This document shows positions 45,969 to 57,779 of a DNA stretch of 64,000 nucleotides, piece after piece. The position numbers were made by a program, and so were the translations under genes. The stretch's first letter is position 1. Every line of letters starts with the position of its first letter. A model generated the notes under the pieces. That model made no database searches, was not told where the DNA came from, and saw nothing but the letters and a program-made list of their open reading frames with translations. Location of the stretch: assembly GCF_004210375.1 (NCBI RefSeq), contig NC_134830.1:46505094-46569093 (forward strand). Reading direction: 5' to 3'. The DNA is from Tachypleus tridentatus. Taxonomy: Eukaryota > Arthropoda > Merostomata > Xiphosura > Limulidae.

Positions 45969-46409
45969 CTATCTTACGAGTAAAATCCTACCTCTTCCAT
46001 CATGAGACCTGTATCCTCCACCCCTGCGAGAAAAGTTGCTGTCTCCTCTGTACGAGTCATAAGATGGGCCTCGTCTATCATAATCTCCCTGACCACCTCT
46101 AAAGCCACCACCACGCCCTCCTCGGAATCCTCCCCTCCCCCGGCCTCCTCCTCTCCCACTACGTTTTCCTCTTGACATTTCTACCCTGATCCTTGTGCCC
46201 TTTATAAGTTGACCATTCATTGAGTTTATTGCTTCATTAGCATCTTCTCTATCATCGAACTCAACAAATCCAAAACCAGGTGGATTTTGTGCTACCCAAA
46301 CACTAACAATCTTTCCAACCTTCTCAAATTCCATTTCTAGGTCTTCTTTCTGGATATCTTCTGTAAGACCTCCAACAAAGACACGTGTTCCACTATCCCT
46401 TCTGTTCAT
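45969..46409 (-). CDS. RRM/RGG RNA-binding protein, Rsf1/SRSF3-like
   Basis: One RRM (residues about 8-80) has RNP2 VFVGGL at 10-15 and RNP1 GFGFVEFD at 45-52; VWVAQNPPGFGFVEF is typical of SRSF3/SRSF7/Rsf1-type domains. An Arg/Gly-rich RGG region follows (83-111), then a Tyr/Arg/Ser-rich tail. Such proteins bind RNA in the nucleus and modulate splicing. The ATG is preceded by ATTTATCAG, an acceptor 10 nt upstream, so the 5' UTR is probably spliced. The open frame runs past a donor-like GTAGGA and ends at GTAAGATAG, so the 3' end is probably spliced to an exon near 45.35 kb. Rsf1 rather than SRSF3 is a guess from the RGG region. Confidence 0.9.
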   Translation of the reverse strand: MNRRDSGTRVFVGGLTEDIQKEDLEMEFEKVGKIVSVWVAQNPPGFGFVEFDDREDANEAINSMNGQLIKGTRIRVEMSRGKRSGRGGGRGRGGFRGGRGGGFRGGQGDYDRRGPSYDSYRGDSNFSRRGGGYRSHDGRGRILLVR

Positions 46410-46429
46410 CTTGTGTAATCTGATAAATC

Positions 46430-48174
46430 AGACATAATGCAAAAGTTTTCATGAAAAAAAAACTTCAATAAAAAGAGTTAGATCAGTCTAATGTAACAAC
46501 GTTATATTGGAATACTCTTACATGTTTTTTTGTTTTGTTTTTAACTTTTGGGTATTTAGAATACATACAATGTAATAACTAAATTATACACTAAATGCTA
46601 AAAGATTGCAACTGACCAAATTTTATTGAAGAGGTGGGCAAAGCCTCCATGGCTGATTAAAGAAAAATTAAAATACCAGAAAACAGAAAAGAGGTTCTTA
46701 TTTTACATTCTAGCTTCTTAATATCAGTAATAAGAGTTCCTAATTTGTACAAAGCTACAGACTTTGTACTTGGGTATCACATACATCTAAGTTAAACCAA
46801 TTTTACATTCAACATACAACACACAATAATTAATATTTAGCATTTATTTTTAAATACTTTTAAATTAGCAAATTAATGTATGGTACTAAAATTCTAATAA
46901 TAATCTACAACTTGATATCAAATTTACTGATATACATTCATATAAAATAATAGTTCAATAAAACCATGTGCAAGAGTCAACAAAACAAAAGGCATGGCCT
47001 TTGACTCATGCTAGTAGGATTAAGCAAGCTGCTATGAATAATAATTTACATATCTAGTACAATTCTATATCAATAACATTCCTTACAGTTAAAAGAAAAA
47101 GAGAACTTGATTGAAAAATAACTAGAATGAAACTCATAACTGACATTAATTAACAAGAATAAAATAACAGGATTAACTCTTTTACTCAAGGTATCCTTTA
47201 CTATGCATAGCAGAGTTTTACTATCTTATATTGAAACTTTCATTAAAAAATTTTTTTAGGTTATACCAATAAGTACAGCATAAAATATTAGTTAAAATCT
47301 ATATTTTAATGGTATATAATTTTCAAGTTCCTAATTTTACAAGGAAATATTTATTAAAAATGCTAAATTTTCCCTAGTATGATGGCTTTCTCTAGGCACC
47401 TTTATTTATCCCACTATCCCTTGAAAAAGGGAAAAATTAAACATTGCTGAGACAAACCATAATTTTTTTTGTTTGGTTACTGAACTATAAATACAAAATC
47501 ACACCCTTATCACATCCTCTCTTTCAGGATATCTTAGCAGTTCCTTCCTAAGTTTAGTTAGATATTACAGACAACAACTGATGGAAAGTCAATGTTTTCA
47601 TCTATCAAATGATGTATTGTATAATGTATTCTGAACAGATAATTTCACTCAGAGTACAAGCAACATTTCAGTGAAAAGCTTAACATCTAGCTTAGATGAA
47701 TCTGTAAATGGCAATAAAAACTGGAAGGTAGTGTAAAATGTCTACTTTTGCACATTATTAAGCAATGTACTTTGGTGCATTATTTAATTAAATAAAAATT
47801 ATTACCATTTGTATAAGAAAGACTTAAATGTCCTCAACAATCCATAGCAAGAAAGAAGATTGTGCAAGTACTTTACTTCTTGTTTTTGATGTTCATTCTT
47901 TATTATTATAAAATACTGCATTTTCCTGGCCCGAATATTTTGTTGCTCATAGGCCTAAACTTAAGCCTAGAAGAGCATTTCAATACCAAACAGTAATCAA
48001 AACCTCTATATGATCCAAAATGAAATGTACAAGTTACATAGTACTAAATAACAAACAACTAAATAAGAGAATCATAAGTGATCACAAAATTCTTTAGTGC
48101 TTCACCACTAGACTAAGTCAATGGTCTAATTTGCCAGTTTTTCATCAAACAATCACATTTTTACTTACCTCAAA
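46430..48174 (-). other. Probable 5' UTR intron of the RRM gene
   Basis: The minus strand has a near-perfect donor GAG|GTAAGT at 48174-48169 and the acceptor TTATCAG just above the ATG exon. If used, an untranslated exon would lie above 48175. The interval is AT-rich with no other gene recognised. Confidence 0.35.
46640..47080. repeat. Diverged direct duplication, unit 1a
   Basis: Segments such as ACATTCTAGCTTCTTAATAT and ACAAAGCTACAGACTTTGTA recur with changes at 51525-51600, followed by further matching blocks up to the ACTGATATACATTCAT region (matching 51758-51790). Confidence 0.6.
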
Positions 48175-49389
48175 TGATCTTGATATTAAGACAACATTGT
48201 AAGAACATATGAAAAGTAAAAATGCAGAAACACTATCTGGTAATGGCAGCCACTTGCAAAATACTGCAAGTTTGTTTTGATTCCCTTCAGACCATTCTGT
48301 TCAGCTGTTGTGCAATAATTTCAAAACACAGACCTATTCTCAGTAAGAGTTCTCACCAACAGTTAAGCTGAATCAATTTTTTTTTTTAAATACAACTCAT
48401 ATTATGGCTTCTATATATATAAAAAAGGGGGGGGGCACTCCTAGAACAGGCTTAGAATAACATTATTACTGGTAATAATACAGATATTCCAGTGGTAATG
48501 TAAAGTATACATTTTCAAAAGGTAGATATGATAAGCATATAGCTCACAAACAACAAGTGGGTAAGAGGATTTATGTACCTAAGTCACAAAACAACCCATG
48601 AAACATCTTGGTAAGACTGGTAAGAGTGCTGCAACCTTTTCTTTTTTTTAATTTAACTGGTCAAAATGGGGTTGCATCTTCCACACCCGTAAATAAGGTA
48701 ACTAAAAAAAAAAACCAGCATAAAACGGAGAAGTGATCTCCGTAGGTTAGTTAAGATTAGGTAAAATAAATAATATTATAAAAATGTTTCATGTTGTAAG
48801 CATGTGGGTAATGTAATTCAATGGTATACTGTGAACATGCCCAAAGAGATTTATAACTCATAATGGTGCAAACAGTAGTTAACTTACAGTTCAAACAAAC
48901 AATAAAATTTAACTATAGATGTATACTACTCTCCTTAGGATAAATGAATATAGTTTCATGTTACACTTAAAGTCAATTCTAAACACACACACAAAAGGGG
49001 GGTTATGCAGATTTTTTCATCTTCAAATGGTTACCAGGGTTGATCAAATTGACTGATCTCATTTTAGCTAAGATAGAGAAAATAACACAAAAACGTGTTA
49101 CTGAAAAAACAAAACAAAGAAGGTTTGAAACATATTTAGATTTTAGGGATCACACAAAACTGGAGACTTGAGATTAGAAAAGATATTTTTTAATCTCAAC
49201 ATGAACATTACTTATCACTGTTCAAAACAAATACTGAATATATTAATAGACAATGTTTTTAGCTTATTAAAGATTTGCATACTATATTGAAAGTTTAAAA
49301 GTATTATTAAATCTATAAAGACTTCATGAATAGAGAGTTCACTTGGTTAGTTAAAATGACAGAGCTTGCACTGAAAGTTAATAAATTTC

Positions 49390-49390
<1 letters not shown>
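47090..49390. other. No gene recognised
   Basis: AT-rich sequence with low-complexity runs, including GGGGGGG at 48428 and an A/T run at 48376. Confidence 0.4.

Positions 49391-49392
<2 letters not shown>

Positions 49393-49437
<45 letters not shown>
49393..49437. repeat. (TG)n microsatellite
   Basis: About 22 uninterrupted TG units, starting at ATGTGTGTG. Confidence 0.97.
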
Positions 49438-49439
<2 letters not shown>

Positions 49440-49440
<1 letters not shown>

Positions 49441-50160
49441 GAGCATCTAATAACTAGTGCTGATAATTCCTCAAACACTAAAAAGATATTTAATATAAGG
49501 ATGTGATGGGACTGCCAAGAAAAAATAACTGAAATATTTAGTTTCAAGAAAGAAGATGTTAAAGTCAATGAAGTTTAGATCTCAAAAACAAACTAACGAC
49601 AAGAATATAAAAAACAATAACATTAACCACAATTTATTTATAATCCAGACTGTCCCATAATTTGGTAACGGTGCCCAAAATGTCAAAACATTTTAGCTTA
49701 GGTTGATCATACATAAAGGATGATCTAATTATACCTAAACAGAGAGACTATGTTTAATGGCAAATACTTTTATTATATCCATTCAATTATAATGCTGGGT
49801 TTTGGATCTGCTTTTCTCTATTAAATTTCACACAGAAACAGAGCTCAGACTAAATACTTGATGTTTTGAAATATTGAGGTTGATGATAAAATTCTAAAAC
49901 TTAAGTTCTTTACCCACAACCAATTTTATGATTTTTTGGAAATAAAAATTGAGTTACTTTAACACTACTAATCATTCCAACAACAGAAGAAAACAAAACA
50001 AAAAACATTGATGAATAAAAACTGGATGTGATGATAATATTAAACTTATGAACCTTATGATTAAAAGCAATGATTTTTTTAAAGATTTTATAAATCTATG
50101 TGAATCCTGTATTTACATTCTTAAGAAAACTGACACAAAAATGTTCATTATTCTATCTCA
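49440..50160. other. No gene recognised
   Basis: AT-rich sequence upstream of the RRM gene. Confidence 0.4.
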
Positions 50161-50162
50161 GA

Positions 50163-50245
50163 ACAACTGGTATGGATACTAACACTTTTACTGATAAGCA
50201 GAGAACAATGTTTCAACCTTCCCAGGTCATCTGCAGGTTAACCTG
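50163..50245 (-). mobile_element. Penelope-type 3'-end fragment
   Basis: ACAATGTTTCAACCTTCCCA with GGTCATCTGCAGGTTAACCT, the same unit as at 24838-24925 in the same orientation. Confidence 0.5.
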
Positions 50246-50459
50246 AATTGCGCAAACGTACTGTACACGTAGCACCATTGCCTACCAACTGCCAAAAACA
50301 AGACAGCTGATTTCCAGTTGAATTGATACAGATAAAATTGAAGTACAGATATAAGATAAATGTGGAGTTAGATATCCCTTTGAAGCTATCAAAATACAGA
50401 CCCAGAAATTCAAAGCAGTATCATCCTTCACATTAATTCTTCTGCAACAGGCTTATTAT

Positions 50460-50900
50460 AAACAAATTATATTATAGACAAGTTTATACACTAACTATTT
50501 ATATTAACTTTTGATGTGATGCACATCTTCACAAAATTGTGGACTTTTAGTAAAGATTACGAGTTTTTTGCATACAAAAAAATACATTTAATTATTTTTT
50601 ACTAAAGATGTGAACAGAATTTTTTTTACTAGTCTAAGTGTAAAGTGATTTCATATTACAATTTAAAAAACCAAAACTGTTCTTTGCCCTCAATCTTATT
50701 TGTGCAGTCTCCTAAATCTCTTAAATACACTTCAAACGTTTGTTTTCAGCAAGACTATATATGTTTTGTCAGTTTCCCTACCCTAACTATGCAAGATCCA
50801 TCAACTTGACCAACTTTGTAACAATCATTACAAAATAAATAAATTCATACAAATTAGAATATAAATATAGAAATGTTTAGTCCAAGTTGATTGAGTCCCT
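50460..50900. repeat. Diverged direct duplication, unit 1b
   Basis: TATTTATATTAACTT (50498) and TTTGTTTTCAGCAAGACTAT (50738) recur near 53249 and 54448 in the same order. The second copy is split by a hAT element. Confidence 0.6.
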
Positions 50901-51135
50901 TAACATTACATAACTTGCAATATTATGGTACAATCAAGTTACTGTGTCCAAGAATATAAAACTGATCTTTAGGCATTACAAAGTCAACCTGTCTTGGCCA
51001 TGTTTTAATGGACTAGTATTGATTTATTACTATTTAGAAACAAGTTACACTTTTTTCTTAAGATATAAAACAATAAATAAATAACTAAATAAAACAATTA
51101 TCATCTATTTCAGCTATGACTTTTGAACTTGCAAA

Positions 51136-51137
<2 letters not shown>

Positions 51138-51171
<34 letters not shown>
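51138..51171. repeat. (TG)n microsatellite
   Basis: About 16 uninterrupted TG units. Confidence 0.97.
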
Positions 51172-51174
<3 letters not shown>

Positions 51175-51479
51175 CAAAAGATCATAAATTACAATATTGA
51201 TATCACAGAATTCCACTATAATTTATCAAACTAATTACTAAGTTGTATTTAGGTGCGAAAAACAAATGAAATTTGGAGTAGAGTAAAGACAACCTACTTT
51301 CTTCAAGTCTTGGTTCAAAAGAAAGTTGCAGCCTTTTAACAGATTAAGATGACTGAAGAAACAATCAGAAGGAGATTCTAAGATGTCATTTGGTTATTCA
51401 CATGTCATTTATTGAAGAAAGTGTATATAAAGGGACAATTTCCAAAAATGGAAAGAGGTGAAGGGGGCTTCTGCATTTG

Positions 51480-51800
51480 ATGCAGTATACAAGCCATATT
51501 TCCAGAAAATAAAGATACAAGGTTTTATATTCTAGCTTGTTAATATCATTAATTTGAGTTCTTAATTCATACAAAACTACAGACTTAATATTTTGACATC
51601 ACAAACATCTAATGTTAACCACTGCTGCATTCACAACACCACATGACTCACAAAAATTAATATTTAAGGCGTTATTCCAAAATTTACCTTTACATAAAAC
51701 AAATCATCTTGTATATAATATTAAAGTTCGAATTATAAACTACAGTTTGATACCAAAGTTACTGATATAAATTCATAAAATAGTATTTCAATAACATTTT
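51480..51800. repeat. Diverged direct duplication, unit 2a
   Basis: Counterpart of 46640-47080; ATTCTAGCTTGTTAATATCA and AAAACTACAGACTTAATATT are the clearest blocks. Confidence 0.6.
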
Positions 51801-52089
51801 GAATGCAAGCCAACAATCGAGATTGTATTTCCCTTGACCCTTAACACATTACGAAAGGGTTAAAGTATGTTGCAATAATTAAAAAAACAAAAAAGATTTA
51901 AATCTTTTCATTTTCCTTAAAACTGAAGTCAAGCTGTAAAAGTAATAAAATATATAATGCACAACTTTCATTGGATAACTATTTTTAATGGAAGGTGGTC
52001 CACTGGCTAGGAAAGTTTGAAAACCCACCATAAGCTTCACTTACCAAATCATTTTAATAACTATACAGACAATTACTCTCCTTAGATCT

Positions 52090-52205
52090 GCACAGAGGAC
52101 AACAGTAAGACTGCAGATATATAAAAGTCAAAAGGTTTGATTTCCCTCAGTGGATGCAGCAGATGTCCCAATATGTCTTGCTTTAAGACACATAACAGCA
52201 CAAAA
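52090..52205 (+). mobile_element. SINE-B, diverged
   Basis: ACAGTAAGACTGCAGATATA, GGTTTGATTTCCCTCAGTGG and CCCAATATGTCTTGCTTTAA in forward order. Confidence 0.7.
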
Positions 52206-52209
52206 CAAA

Positions 52210-53225
52210 AAACAACACTGGTTTATATAGTTACTGTTCAGGAACTGTTTATTTTGTATTTCAAATTTAATTAAAAAATTGTATATGAATTAACAGATTT
52301 GGAGCCATTTTGAATTTTGATACACACACACACAAACCTTAAGCTAAATTTGTTGTGATTTTGCAGCTGACATCCAAAACATCTAATTTTCTCATAATTC
52401 ACTATGCAAGCTTTCAAGCTTAAAACAAAATCAAAACAAGAGCTCATAAGCATAGCATAAATATGTAGCTAGTAATTCATTTCTAATGGTACATTTGTTT
52501 GCGATTCTTACATTTTATTAAAACAGTATAAAAAATTCCAAATTCCTTCTAATGTAAGAATTTGACATTTTCTCTCCAGTTTATTTAGCATCCATCCAAA
52601 TACAAAATTGAATGTATATTACTTAATACATTGCCATCATAGCCTTCAATTTTATTTGGTTATACAGCAATAAGATTGAAAATTAAACCCCTCTTTCCAC
52701 ACCCACTTGTTTTATCTATCTTCTTTCAAAGATTACCAGTAGTTATTTCTCATGATGCTCAATACTATATTATTTATTACTAACAGGGAGATAAGGTTTT
52801 CATCTATTAAAATGACAGTACATTTAATTTTTGTACAGAGAATTGTCAAAATCACTTTCAACAAAAACGTGATTCTCTCAAGAAACACATCAATTAGCTT
52901 CAATATTTGTTGCACAGTTTGAAAGCCACAAAAAAACTGATAGATATGAAACACTCTCCTTTTTACATACTATTTTTCTTAAATAATTTTCATTCTTAAA
53001 TGTACTTTTAATTTTATTTCTAATATAGTACTGGCCCAATAACAAAACTGAGAAATACAAAACATTTTTAATGTCTGATGGCACCCATCTAATAATTTCT
53101 CTACCTGTGCATTAGAGTTGATGGTACAAAACAGCAGTTCCCAAACAGTTGGGAGCAACCCCATGATTGGTTGTGAGAATACAACTACAGCTAGGTCTAC
53201 TTTAGTTCTGATCAACTCTTTCACA
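52210..53225. other. No gene recognised
   Basis: AT-rich. The minus-strand frames at 52733-53239 show no motif. Confidence 0.4.
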
Positions 53226-53360
53226 ATGGGCTTACACATGTTTAGTATTTATATTAACTTCAATGCAGTATATGTATTTCACAAAATCTGATAAGTCATT
53301 TAGTAAACATTACAAGTCTATTGCACTAGTATGAAGTAATTTCATAATGAGGTATTTGCA

Positions 53361-54309
53361 GAGATGCCAACTATTTCAAATGACTGAGCATAATGATTGT
53401 AGACAGTCCTTTATCATTTGCAGCTACTAGGCCTGACCAATCTCTCTAAGCTGTTTATTATTATTATTATTATAACTATTATTTATTACTGCTATAGATT
53501 GCTCATTTATGACTGTGTTTTGTATACTTAATAAATAAATTTAAAAAAAAATTATTTTTCATATTCTGAATTCTTACTCATAAATGTCGTTATCTGCATC
53601 GCTTTTGTCTTCGCCTCAGCCTTTTGTTGGCAAGATGCTGATTTTGTATGTCTGGAACAATCATTTATCCTGCCATGCACCAGAGAAAAATCAATGTGAC
53701 AAAATGTACATAACGCATGATTGTCACTGACTTTTGATGGAATGACCAGATATTTTGCACTACACTCTTTCCTAAATTTTTGATTCACAGTTTTAGTCCT
53801 TTTAGATTTGCCAGAAACAAGACAATCTGGCAAACGAGGCCTCTTTTTTTTCCAACTTGTGAATGATCGCATTGGTGTTTCAATGCCACTTAGAAAATGA
53901 GAAATACCCATCTACACGAGCACTGATTGGTTGACGAGCACTGATGATGTAACTATGGATTCTCCCACGTACTCAGTATGGAGAAGCACCACACTCAAAC
54001 TATTGGTAGACGTCGGAGATACAAATATTTATTATTTCAAGCACAAACATGATTATTGCAAGTAGCCATTTGGACTACGTCTTTTATTTATTATTAAAAT
54101 TTATTTGTATTTCACTAGAAATTTTCTTTTCACCCCTTTCAAGCCCTGGGGAACAATTTATTACTTTATTGTATAGGCCTATATAATATATAATAATTTG
54201 GGAGTTGCAACAAGTCATAATATTTGCCTGTATGAGCATATGGTGGTAATGTATACACCAAAATTGTAATTATTATGCTCAAATCGTAATGGTTGGCATC
54301 TCTGTATTT
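53361..54309 (-). mobile_element. hAT element with both termini, internally deleted
   Basis: The left end AGAGATGCCAACTATTTC and the right end AATGGTTGGCATCTCT are inverted repeats that extend inward through GAGCATAAT. The flanks GTATTTGC and GTATTTGT agree at 7 of 8 positions, as expected for a hAT target duplication. A 119-codon frame on the minus strand encodes a zinc-finger N-terminus; the catalytic part is absent. Confidence 0.87.
53552..53911 (-). pseudogene. hAT zinc-finger N-terminal fragment (KIAA1586/ZMYM style)
   Basis: The 119-residue frame holds CTFCHIDFSLVHGRINDCSR and then HTKSASCQQ, a CxxC...H...H finger like that at the start of KIAA1586/C17orf113-type hAT proteins, preceded by a basic KKKRPRLP segment and FRKECSAKYLVIPSK. 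It starts at an ATG and ends at TGA-like degraded sequence; the rest of the transposase is deleted. The frame is open, so a zinc-finger-only protein is conceivable but unproven. Confidence 0.65.
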
Positions 54310-54744
54310 GTCCTATAGATATTTGTGAATATAGGCCATTTCACTATAGTCAAATTATCATTTTCAATTAAAAAGCTATTCTTTTTAACAAAATTCTCAA
54401 ATATCCTTTGCATAACTTTTAAAATCTAAATAGATTAAGAGTTTGTTTTCAATAAGACTATTTTATCTGCTGTTTTCTCTAACCTAACCCTTTACAGGAT
54501 CCACCAATTTAAGTGACCTTGTAACCACCTAAAAATAAATAAATAAATATAAATAGCTATTATCATCATAAATGCCTACAAATAACACAAAAACATGAAC
54601 ATTTAGTCTAAATAGCTTAAATTACATGTTATATACTTCTATAGTGTTTTTATAATCAACCTCTCAGCAGTACCTAGCAAATATTTGAAAAAATTTGAAA
54701 TGAAGTGAAGCAGGTGTACTCGTGTTACTGTATGCAGTCGGTTG

Positions 54745-54790
54745 TTTAGCGTTTTATAACACAAAGCAACTAGGCTATCTGTACCAAACA
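54745..54790 (-). mobile_element. SINE-B tail scrap
   Basis: TATAACACAAAGCAACTAGG with CTATCTGTACC resembles the reversed tail only. Confidence 0.4.
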
Positions 54791-54829
54791 ACCAGTAAAA
54801 AAATAAAACAGTAAAATTATTATAAAGTG

Positions 54830-56925
54830 TAAAAGGAAATTAAGTTAAAACAAAAACAGTAGTCTACTGCTAGATAAAACTTAAATAGAATTGAAAAGGC
54901 CAACAGCTCTTAAAAACATTTGTAAGTTGGACAGTGTCACTATCACCAATAACACTGTCCAACGTCAGGGGTAAACCCATAGCAAAAACATGTTTAAAAT
55001 GGTGTCACTGCTCATGATCTTAATAACAGCATGACACTAAAATATGTGCTATTGTGACTTGAATGTCACAAGTCCCAGTTTCAAGGTATGCAGTTTGGGT
55101 GGCCAGTTTCTCTCCAAAATGAGAGGAAAATTATTCCTGCCCTGTGGGTCACTGTCAACCCTCCAAGAAAAGGTAAAGGTAGCAATCAAAGCAATCAATA
55201 GCAGCAAGACTGACTAGGTGCATAAAAGGTATAAACACCAGTATTGAAGAGAGAAAGGTTGCAAGCTGAGAGCATAATTCTATGGAACAACTCCTCCCAT
55301 CAATATCAGCACCTCCCCAAGAGGGTGCTATGACCATTAAAGTCCTCCAAGATTAAATTCAATGAGAGCGTCAAAGCCCGACTGATCATAGATCTCTCAA
55401 AAGAAAGGTAGAGCAAACAGTGATGGTACAGCCTAAAGAAACATGCATTGGCTATGGTCTCAAGGGTGTACCAAGTGGCAAAGAAAGGCCTGGCATGTAC
55501 TATTCAACCAGCAGTGCCACCATTTCATGTACTCGTTCATCACCTAACCTGTCATTTCCAAATAAAAACAACTGCTGAAAGACATCTGTATCAGTAAGTT
55601 TTAGAAATGTTTCCTGTAAGAAAAATACATGCAGGACAATAAGGATCAGTTAGCCCCTTGACTTAATCCAAATTAGAATGGAAACCTCAATAGTTCCACT
55701 GTGTCAAAGTGGTCATTTTTACTTAGGTGGAAGAGAACTGATGGGAGAGCCCTTTTGTTTTTGACGTTTTTTCTCTTTATTAGGAGGTCTATCGACCTCT
55801 TTGGATCCTGCCCTGAATTAAGTGGACAGATCTCTGTTGATGGACAAAGATGTCAGTGACCGAGGGTGTGAACAAATAATAATTCTACATTTCAGGACCA
55901 GAGAAGATCAACCTGTAGAAACACCAGAATCAAGAAATAAAGGAAGTGGATCCAACGAACCACTGGAAAAAGTGGTAGGGAGAGAGATTGGAGTAGACAT
56001 TGACTTGAAGGAAAAAAAAAACTTCACAGCATTAAAAAATGACTGTTAGAAGCATAGAGAGTTCTGTCTGTATATCCACTGTGTAAGTAAAATGGAGTGC
56101 ACCAGCATAAGTCCAAGATGAAGCAAGTGACAATAACTTTTGAGCCTCTAGGTAGGTGATATTGTTCACAGTCTTTATTATGGATTGCACCTCTTTCTCC
56201 TCCACCTACTTAGGGAAAGATCAAATGTATGAAGGGTGTGAACTACTGCAGTCAACACAGTGTGGTTGCAGTGTGTACTTATAAGCATTGTGGTCTTTGC
56301 CACCACAAGGAGTACATGTGAAAGAACCACAACAAAATGTCTTCAAGTGACTAAACCACTGAAACAGGAAATATCCAAGATGGTTGGGAATATATGACAA
56401 TACCTTTCATTTTAAATATCCTGCCTTGATAGTAGGAGGTAAACATGGCAATTTTAACATCAAAATTAGTCCATTTGTAGGTAGTATTATTCCATCTTTC
56501 TGGGTGGAGATATGTGGCACCACAGAAACACCTTGCCTGGAGAAATCAGTGAAGATCCTCAATTCAGGAATGTTCTTTAAATTCCTTTAATTATAACTCC
56601 ATTGGAAGAATTCAAAGTTGCATGTGGAGTAACCACAATGGATATATCTTCCATGGTCCTTAACGTCAAGAGTAATTTGGTGTCTTGTGGTACATATGTT
56701 TCCACCAAAATGTCTTTCAGAACAAAGCTTCCTTACTGACTTAGGGGAGCCAGCAGGCCCTTCTAATCCCTTCTGAATGAGAAAAGCAGACATCTGCCCT
56801 AAGAATTTCTCAGATAATGAATACAAAATGGTACAGAATCTGGCTGTGATGATGGTTGTTGAACAGTCATCAATTTGTAACCATTTGCCAATTATCCTTT
56901 GTTTCCAAGTTTTATTCATTTATTT
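54830..56925 (-). pseudogene. Jockey-like non-LTR element: gag, endonuclease, C-terminal tail; RT missing
   Basis: On the minus strand, 56919-56590 encodes a gag-like segment (KWLQIDDCST, SLSEKFLGQMSAFLIQKGLE) and 56400-56210 a Cys/His knuckle region (GYFLFQWFSH, CTPCGGKDHNAYK, HCVDCSSSHPS). At 55350-55200 LEDFNGHSTLLG and LSLFNTGVYTF match the APE-type endonuclease, followed by NNFPLILERNW at 55120. Then LGLVTFKSQ and CDIQVTIAHILVS with MGLPLTLDSVIGDSDTVQL (55080-54900) match the ORF2 C-terminus. The reverse transcriptase between them is absent. All parts have stops. Jockey or X-element group is the best guess. Confidence 0.78.
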
Positions 56926-56929
56926 TTTG

Positions 56930-57650
56930 TTCATGAATGGGGGAATCCATAATAGACAGAATACATTTCAGCACTCACTGTCCCCACCACCACAGAACCC
57001 TACGAGGGAACATACACAATGCAAAGGATATTACAGCAAAGCCAATATACTCACCATCACCATCAGACACAATGTTCACAACACCTGTTGAAAATGTCCA
57101 ACACTGGTACTCAATTGACCTCAACCGAAGTGGACCAGCCAACTGACCCTGGATGGTCCATCCTAGCACTACTCTTCTATAGAAATTCAAGGCCAGTGGT
57201 ACATTAGCTTGGCTTCCGCCACATTGCCATTGGAAAAAAGAAACAGCCTGTGGCTAAAAAATCTAGTGTTGGTTTCACCACATTGGCAAAAGATAATTTT
57301 TCGGTCTTCGATGGTTTTCCTTTATTTATTCTGTTCAAGTTTCGGTCTTAACAGCTTTCGTGGTTTTTATCACCATCCACACCATTAATGATGACAAATG
57401 ACCAGAGGCACCCCCAAACAAGTTGAAGAAACGTCTTTAAAAACTACCACTGACTGTAATATATATTTTCTTTATATATGTATTTTTATGATTTCAGGGA
57501 TATGACAACTAACAAATTAAATTAAAAAAATAAATTACTCAGCTATGCTAATGATTTAATTTATTTTCATTTCTTATGCTACATGTTTGATTCTACCCGT
57601 GGTACACAAACAGTAATCAGTGAAAACCTGATTTTCGTCAAACCAACATA
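56930..57650. other. No gene recognised
   Basis: May contain the 5' region of the Jockey-like relic. Short overlapping frames on both strands at 56937-57207 have no recognisable motif. Confidence 0.4.
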
Positions 57651-57779
57651 CGGTCTGTATCAAAGTGGAAATCCCAAATTTCGTTTCACATGTGTTTGAA
57701 TTGAGATCATGACAACTCCAATATCAGATAAAAAGATGTCTAAGCAGTTAGATATAAAGTGTTTATTTTCAAAAGAAGG

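Larger units (their letters stand above)
53230..54650. repeat. Diverged direct duplication, unit 2b, split by a hAT
   Basis: The two halves, 53230-53360 and 54310-54650, together match 50460-50900. The interruption is the hAT described separately. Confidence 0.55.

Noticed and set aside
49347..49568. Minus-strand ORF with a poly(His-Thr) run
   Set aside because: The run is the translation of the (TG)n microsatellite.
50163..50215. Hammerhead ribozyme in the Penelope-type fragment (ACTGATAAG)
   Set aside because: The CTGATGA core is not exact and no GAAA with pairing stems is present at the right spacing.
56937..57207. Overlapping plus-strand ORFs as a gene
   Set aside because: They lie beside the minus-strand Jockey-like gag, are short, and have no recognisable motif.
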